Positions 57,601 to 64,000 of a DNA stretch of 64,000 bases are shown piece by piece. Position numbers and translations under genes: made by a program. The DNA comes from Gorsachius magnificus (taxonomy: Eukaryota > Chordata > Aves > Pelecaniformes > Ardeidae): the NCBI GenBank assembly GCA_034008185.1, contig CM067095.1, positions 1,038,610-1,102,609 of the forward strand, in the 5' to 3' direction. Below the pieces are notes generated by a model that saw only the letters and a list, made by a program, of their open reading frames with translations, did no database searches and had not been told where the DNA came from. Every line of letters begins with the position of its first letter. Position 1 is the first letter of the stretch.

Positions 57601-58603
57601 TCCGTGCCGAGGAAGGCCAGCGCAGTGGTGCAGCAGGGGTCACAGCTCTGGCTGCTGGCCAGCCCGGCGGGTTTAGTAGCCTGTCAGGAGAACATGGGCG
57701 TTAAGCGACGCTGGCGATTCATTCGGCGGTGCCTTGCCTGAAGAGCTCAGCACCTCCACACAGCTCCTACCCTGCTGCCAGCGCTGTGGAAGTGGCTTCC
57801 AATTGCAGCTAATTACTGTGCAAAGCAACGAGCCTGCTGTGCATGTCCACCGAACGATAGGAGCGCGCCCAACGGCAGCTCCGCTCCTTTTGGCCCCGGG
57901 GGGAGATGTCCTGCCCAGGCCTCTCGCCCTGAGGTTGCACCAAGGCACGGAGCTGCTCAGGCAGGGCTGGGAGATGGGCTCTGCGCTGGGGAGCGGCTGG
58001 GGTTGCTGGGAAAGAGCCGTGCCTGCGGGTTAAAGGCAGGTCACGTTATTGCAGACATGACTGTTGAGCTCCCCGGAGCAGCGCGGGGTTAATAGAATAA
58101 ACCAAGGAAATTTGTAAAACTTTCCCGAGCACCCAAGAGATCAGTTTTTGCTTTGTGCTTGGCAGTAAAAGCAAATACCGTTCTGCTTTCCCCTGACCTG
58201 GCCATCAGGATGACTTAGCGAGGACTATTTCTGACTCCCAAGAGGTTTTTCTACACCTAGGCAAAGCTCCGTGGGTAAGGCATGCTGCACGCAGCGCAGG
58301 CTCCCTGCCGGCTCCCGAGCCCTGCGTGTCCTGGTCTGGACGATGCCCCTTCAGACAAAACACCCACAGGGTTTGTTCTGCACTTTTATGCCGTCACCAG
58401 CTGGAACTGAAGAGGTGAAGTTGGGGATACAGCTCTGAAAGCCTTAACGTTATCCTACACGGACCTGTCTTTTGTAGGATCCTCACACAGGAACCGCGTG
58501 GAGTGGGGTTAGGGGGGAGCAACCGGCTGCAGCTGCAGAGATTGTCCCGGGGCTGCGGCTGGCCTCGGGCTTCAGCCGCGCTTGGGGCTGGTGCCCTTGA
58601 AGT

Positions 58604-58750
58604 GGGGAAAGGTGATGGTCTTACTGGTGCGGGGAATGGTGAGGCTCTTACCGGTGCGGGGAATGGTGATGCTCTTACCGGTGCTGGGAATGGTGATTTG
58701 GGGGAAGGGCTCTTACTGGTGCAGGGAATGGTGATGCTCTTACCAGTGCT
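58604..58750. repeat. 30-bp minisatellite in the 5' flank
   Basis: About four to five copies of a unit of about 30 bp with core GGGGAATGGTGATGCTCTTA followed by CCGGTG. One copy carries an insertion. Confidence 0.88.
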
Positions 58751-59499
58751 GTTGCTTGGCTGGGGCACAGCGTTGTCCCCAGTGCCAGGGTGTCCCCAGC
58801 CGCTTTTCTTCCCTGTGCTTTGGGGAGCGATGCCCACCGGTGCAGAACCCGCTCTGGGGCAGCGCAGCAGGGCATGTCTGTCTCAAACATCCCCAGGAAT
58901 AACGGCGTCCTGCTGGCACCCGTGCGGCACCACCACTGCTCCTCCAAAGCACAGCCCTTGTTTTCAGGAACTCACCCCGGAGCTCTCCCTCTCCCCCCAG
59001 GTGTGTTTATCCACCCGTAAGCCCAGCGCGGTCGCAGGGGCACAAGGCTCCAGCCCTGCATGCCTGGTGGGGGGCAGAGCCCAGGGGCACGGCGGCCCCT
59101 CTCCCCCATGGGCTGGGGGGATGTGGTCCACACGTCCCAGCTGAGTGCAATGAGTTAACAACCTGGTGGGGGATTTAAAATGGAAGAAGCCTCCTGACAG
59201 CCCACATGTAGGTCTAATAATTTTCTATAACTGCTTTTATGGTAGACTGTAAAAATCTAAAATAAGGCTGGGAATTGTCAGAGAAATCCACGTGGAGCTG
59301 AAATCCTGCATAACCACTGTTTTTTAGGCTCCAACGCCTTCCTCTGAAAAGCCTCGGTCCCCGGGTCCCTGGGGCACGCTGGGGACCAGCCCTGCCGAGG
59401 GTTTCCCCGCAGCAGAGTCCTTTTGGTTGTGCCAGCGCAGTTTCGCATCAACGCTGCTGCCCAAGCCCCGAGGTGTTTGACGGGCTCCCTTGGTACTGG

Positions 59500-59590
59500 T
59501 GATGGGTGGTTGATTGGTGGGGTTACTGGTGGGGCTGGACCAGGAGATCTCAGGTGGTCCTGTCCAACCTGAACAATTCTGTGATCCCAA
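59500..59590 (+). mobile_element. CR1 LINE 3'-tail fragment
   Basis: The block GGCTGGACCAGGAGATCTCA, then GTGGTCCTGTCCAACCTGAA and CAATTCTGTGATCCC matches the CR1 3' end in plus orientation. It is short and diverged, with no coding capacity. Confidence 0.75.
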
Positions 59591-62500
59591 AGGTCCCCAC
59601 TTTGAGTCTGGAAGCTGGAGAGCAGCTCCTTGCCTTGCACCCTCCGGACCGTCCTCCTGACATCCCCGACCTCTCCCCAGGGACCAGCATCCCGGGGGAT
59701 GCAGAGAGGGATTTTGTTTCCCAGGCCCAAGCTCTCCAGTTTCTTCTCCATGGCACAGGGAGAATATTGTCTGTCTCTGGAGGGTGACATTAAACACCGA
59801 GGTAATTCTGCCTCTCAGAGCTAACCCCGAGCAGCAGTTACTGCAATTACTCTGAGTGCCACCGGGTGATACTCGGTAATTACGTGGCTCTTTCATCTGG
59901 GGATCTCTGAGCACTTACTGATCAATTAATTAAACTTTGCAGCAGGCTTGTGCCACAGCGTGGGGTGATACTGGATCAATACCCCCTCTCCTGAGATGCG
60001 GCCGTGCCAGCGCAGGGCTTGACCCCAGAGACAGAGGGCAGGAGAGGGACGGGGATCGGGGGGGCTGGGGTGCCCAGGCTGTCTGGGGAAGGTGGGAGAT
60101 GAGGACGCGGAAAGCTCATGGGTGAGAAGTACCCGAGAGAGCAGCTTGAGTCCCTGGCTTTTCTCCCAGGAAGGAAGGAAAAAGTTGGGAATTTTGTTGG
60201 CTCTTTTGTTCGTTTGCTTGGGCTGTGGCTGCAGGCGTCCCCCTGAGCCTGAACCTCAGACTGATCCTGAGCCCGAGCAGCATCACGATCACAAATTCCT
60301 TTCTGAACACCTTGCTGCTGCAGTCAGCGGGGCGCAGTCCTTGCAGCTCGGGGGGGGGGTCCCCTGGGCCACTGCCGGTTTTTCCACACCCTTCAAAGCT
60401 TCTCCTGCTGCCGGGGACGGCTGGGAGAGGGGAAGCGCCGACCGACTCCTCCTCATCCTCGCAGCCCCGAGATGAGCTGTTTACTTTGAAAGCTTTGGGC
60501 ACAACATAAACTCCGCCGCCATTCAGAGGAGCCCTGGCAGGAGCCTCGCTATTAGCTAAATCTCCTAATGAGGAGCCCGGCTGGGCCCAAGCCCGGATTT
60601 ATAAATATGAATAAGACGGAAAGCAGCAATTCCCCTGGGGGCACGCAGGAATGGAACCCGCGTGTTCTCTTGCCCCAAAACACGCCTTTGCATCACTTAC
60701 TGCCAGGAGGAGAAAACTCCCCAAGTTCAGGGATTTTTGGTACCTGGGGAAAGTCTTTATTGGTCCCGTGGTGTTCGTCTTTCAGATGCCCTAATAACGT
60801 TTATTAAGCAGGGCTGGGGAGGCTGGGCGGGAAGCGGGCTGCCGAGAGCTGCGGCCCCATCACCCCTGGCACCCACGGAAGGATGGGTTTGGGTGGGGGG
60901 AGGTGGGTGGGCTCTGCCCCTGGCTGGGGCACCTGTGCAGGGGCTGAGCCCAGGGGGATACGGGGGTTTCTGGGTTGGTGGGAGCCAGCCGAGGACCAGC
61001 TGCGTGAACAAACCCTCGGAGCTTCTCGCCTCTTACTGCAATGACCTTTTGCTCCCAGAGCTGCCCCGTGTTAAGCTGAATGACACAACTGGGGAGTTGC
61101 TGCTCTCTAAAAAGATTTTGCATTGCATTGCTGCGATATCAACTCTTCAGAAATGCAAGCATGAAAAACAAGGATGAAATGGATGTGGGGGCTGTCCTCC
61201 GGCAGGGTGTCGAAGCTATGTGACAACTTGGAACTAAATTCAAGCACTTGCAGCCTGTTCCTGCTAGAAGGGCTGCAGGCTGGACCATCCCTATCCAACT
61301 CATTGCTGAAAATCACCAGCTGCAGATGGAGAAACGTGTGTGTGTCCCCCCCCCCGGGAGCCCCCACGGCTCAGCCGAGCTGCTCTCATTCCCCTCCTGC
61401 TCTGGCCAAGGGAGCAGCATCACTGCTCAGCCCGCCGTCCTTTTCCCGGCTGCCCGCTCCCCTGCGCTGCCCGGCTAGCGGAGCCGTGGCGCGGTGCCGT
61501 CCCGCTCAGCCCGCGTCCCAGGGCTCCCAGCCCCTCTTCCCGACGTTGGCAGGAGACGGCGGCACGCAGTGCGGGGGGCTGGGAAGCAGAGCTGTGTCGG
61601 GGGGGGCTGGGCTGGAAGCGGGACAGGTTTTGCTTCGCCCTGGTACGGCGCCCTGCGCACTTGGCTGTCCTTCCTTCCAGGCAACCTTTCAGCCCAGATG
61701 GAGAGCACCAGGAGGAGTTTTGTCTCCTTCCCAAAACACATGACACGTTCCCTGCCTGTCTAACAAGGGGTCTGGCTGCGCAGGGCTGCGCCACGTGGCG
61801 CAAGGCGCAACCGGCTCTGCAGGAGCCATTCGTGCTCCTTCCCTCGGTGGGGAGCGGCGGGGAGCTCTCTGCCCCCACACGCCCCGTGCCCAGCCGGGGC
61901 ACCTTGTGCTGGGGGACGCTTTGCGGGTGCATGGGGTGCTGTGCCCAGGAGGCACCGTGCATCTCCCCCACAGCAGACACGGGGCCGTTCTGCACAGAGC
62001 ATGCAGAGGGTAACTCAGCTAGGGGCCAGTGTTAGCCCCGGGGCTGGTGCAGACGTGCACGGTGAAGGGCTGTCGGGAAATGGCCAGGCCAGGGCTGCCG
62101 GAGCTCCCCTGTGGGGTGGCTGCTGCCTGAGCACCCTCTCCTTGGCATGGGTGCAGCACGGAGGAGGCTTCAGAGCTGGCGGGCAGGTCTGGGATGCAGC
62201 CCAGCTGGGAATGCTCACCCTCACCTGGGGCTGGTTCCCGAGAGCCATTAAAACGGGCCTGGGCTGCCCCTCCCAGGAGGCTGCTGGTGTGAGGGGGCTG
62301 CCCATGGGGGGTGCCTGGGGATGGCAGACGCTGGGCTGATGCAGTGCGAGCGGTGCGTAGCTGTGGGCTAGCAGGGCTGGCTTGCGGGAGGGTTTCTTGA
62401 TAGCCCCCGCTGCCTGTGTGAACAAACTTGGGGTGCCTGGGGCTGGCTGCACCCCTGCTGTAACCAGCACCCAGGGCAGTGCAGGACCATCCCCAGCAAG

Positions 62501-64000
62501 GGCTCGGCTGCCTGGGGGGCCCCAGTGAATTGTGCCAGGCTGGGGCAGCCCCGGGGCCGGGGTCTGCACGGGGCGATCTCCTGCCCAGCCCTGAGCTGCG
62601 GGGTTTCAGTTTGGTGCTGTCTCCCTGGGGCGATCCATAGGCACATCTGCAAATGGCTTGTTATAAAACACAGCTGCAAATGTCTTAAACCTCTCTTTTA
62701 TTTCTAAAAATAGCTCTGCTTGGCCCTCGGGAGGTTCAGCTCTCATGGCTCCCACCCTCTCCCTGCAGTGGCCGTGACGGGAGCTGGAGGATCGCTCGCT
62801 GCCTGTGTCCTGCCTGGTCCCTGCTGCTCTCGCCAGCCCTGGGAAGATGAGGCAATGCCTTTCCAAGGTCAGATTCATCCCATGAGAGAAGTGCTTGGAT
62901 TTTTTTGGGGGGGAGGGAGTGGTTTCTGATGCCAGCAACCTGCCCATTGCATCCCTGTGCCAAAGGACTGATTTGAGACCCAGCAAAAGGCTAGGGAAGG
63001 CTTGGGAGAGAAGCAGCACTGGGCTGTTTAAGCCCCCTGCCATAAAAGCAAAGTTTTGCACCGACATCTTTAATGTTTGTACCTCTTGCTGTGCTGGAGC
63101 CCGTGTGCCACCCCGGGCTCGGTCAGGGCTCAGCAACGGCTGCACACCTTGTCCGTGGTGAATGCGAAGCACGCGTGTGGCTCCGACGCTGCCCGGAGTG
63201 GTTTGTTTTTCCTCCTGCGTGCTGAGGCTGTCCCGAGCACATCTCTGCATGTCCCGGGGTGGCTGCTGTGAGCTGCTGTCTCGGGAAAATCCCAAGGGAT
63301 TGGGATGGGGAAGAGGGTCTGAGTGCAGCGGGAGCAGGCCGGGGTGGCTGCGGGGATGCCCGGGCACTGGGGCGAGCGGGTGCTGACGGAGGGAGGAGCT
63401 GCCAGCCAGGGTTTCTCTGGCATGTAAAAACAGACTTTTCATCCTCTGCTATGAAACACAGCCATGGTTTTTGCTTTACAAGTGCGATGGTTTATAATGG
63501 CATGAAATTACAGCCAGAACTGATTGGCCTGGCAGCAGATAAGGGAGGCTGTCAAGTATGGCGGCGTGTTCTTACCCAGGGGGATTGGAAGGAGAGAGGC
63601 TGGCAGCCCCAGACGAGCCAGCTCCAGGCTGAGCCGCCTCTCCAGGCTGTCCCCAAGGGATGGTGCTGAGCGCTCCCAGGGGCGATGGCTCCGCTTGCTA
63701 CTGCAGGATTAGACCTGGTAGTGATGGAGATGGGGAGGCTGGAAAGGGCTGGGCGAGATGTGTGCTCAGAAAGCCCCAAATTTAGAATGAACGTGTGGCC
63801 TGCCCAGTGCAAAGCATGTTTAGTCTCTCATTTGGGGGAGTCCAGCTCTGCATGCCCTGGTTGTAATGATTTTGTGTTAATTAGCATTGGCCCCTCGGCA
63901 GTGCTGGTGCATGCCCTTGTCCCAGGTTGGAAGATGCTCCTGTGCAAGCTCCTCACGGGCTCTCAAGCTCTTCTTTTGAACAAGCAATGGGTTACAGCTC

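Larger units (their letters stand above)
46782..64000. other. 5' flanking/intergenic region of SEZ6L
   Basis: No convincing exon of any other gene was recognised on either strand across 17 kb. Contents are the minisatellites listed separately, a G-run (47306-47319), a short CR1 tail, and AT-rich noncoding islands near 48000-48110, 48340-48720, 50100-50345, 53585-53730, 54240-54600, 58060-58265, 59150-59290, 59795-59945, 62635-62715 and 63420-63550. Distal regulatory DNA or a noncoding RNA cannot be excluded by reading alone. Confidence 0.65.

Overview
This window is vertebrate nuclear DNA, most likely from a bird. It holds one recognisable protein-coding gene, SEZ6L (seizure 6-like protein), on the minus strand. 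Its 17 coding exons run from the signal-peptide exon at 46430-46496 down to the stop codon at 764-766. The avian or reptilian origin is inferred from a chicken-repeat-1 (CR1) LINE 3' end at about 31078-31570 and a second CR1 tail near 59500-59590. GC-rich, repeat-poor DNA packed with short GC-rich minisatellites also fits a bird microchromosome-like region. I cannot name the species from sequence alone.

The exon model was assembled by hand. Every intron is GT-AG, reading phases are consistent throughout, and the spliced CDS is 3009 nt (1002 residues plus stop), against about 1024 residues for human SEZ6L. The product is a type I membrane protein. In order it has a signal peptide, a long Ser/Thr/Pro-rich N-terminal region, CUB1, Sushi1, CUB2, Sushi2, CUB3, Sushi3-5, a short stalk that includes a 33-nt microexon, one transmembrane helix, and a short cytoplasmic tail with an NPxY motif. 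In mammals SEZ6-family proteins are neuronal surface proteins; SEZ6 and SEZ6L are shed by BACE1 and act in synapse development and complement modulation.

Layout: 1-755 is 3' UTR or downstream DNA. Exons 17-10 lie in 764-4889. Intron 9 (4890-7433) carries a 36-bp minisatellite and an unexpected CpG-dense island. Exons 9-4 lie in 7434-11493. Intron 3 is 5.7 kb (11494-17170). Exons 3 and 2 lie at 17171-18253. Intron 1 is 28 kb (18254-46429) and contains several AT-rich islands that look like enhancer or conserved-noncoding candidates, minisatellites and the main CR1. Exon 1 sits in a CpG-island promoter (about 45850-46760). 46.8-64 kb is 5' flanking DNA with no convincing gene, containing two more minisatellites and further AT-rich islands.

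I found no RNA gene, CRISPR array, viral gene or prokaryotic feature. The most useful leads are regulatory: an expanded-spacing REST/RE1-like element just inside intron 1, an intragenic CpG island before exon 10, RFX X-box matches, the stalk microexon, and a strong splice donor a few bases after the stop codon. Nothing here amounts to a new multi-gene system.
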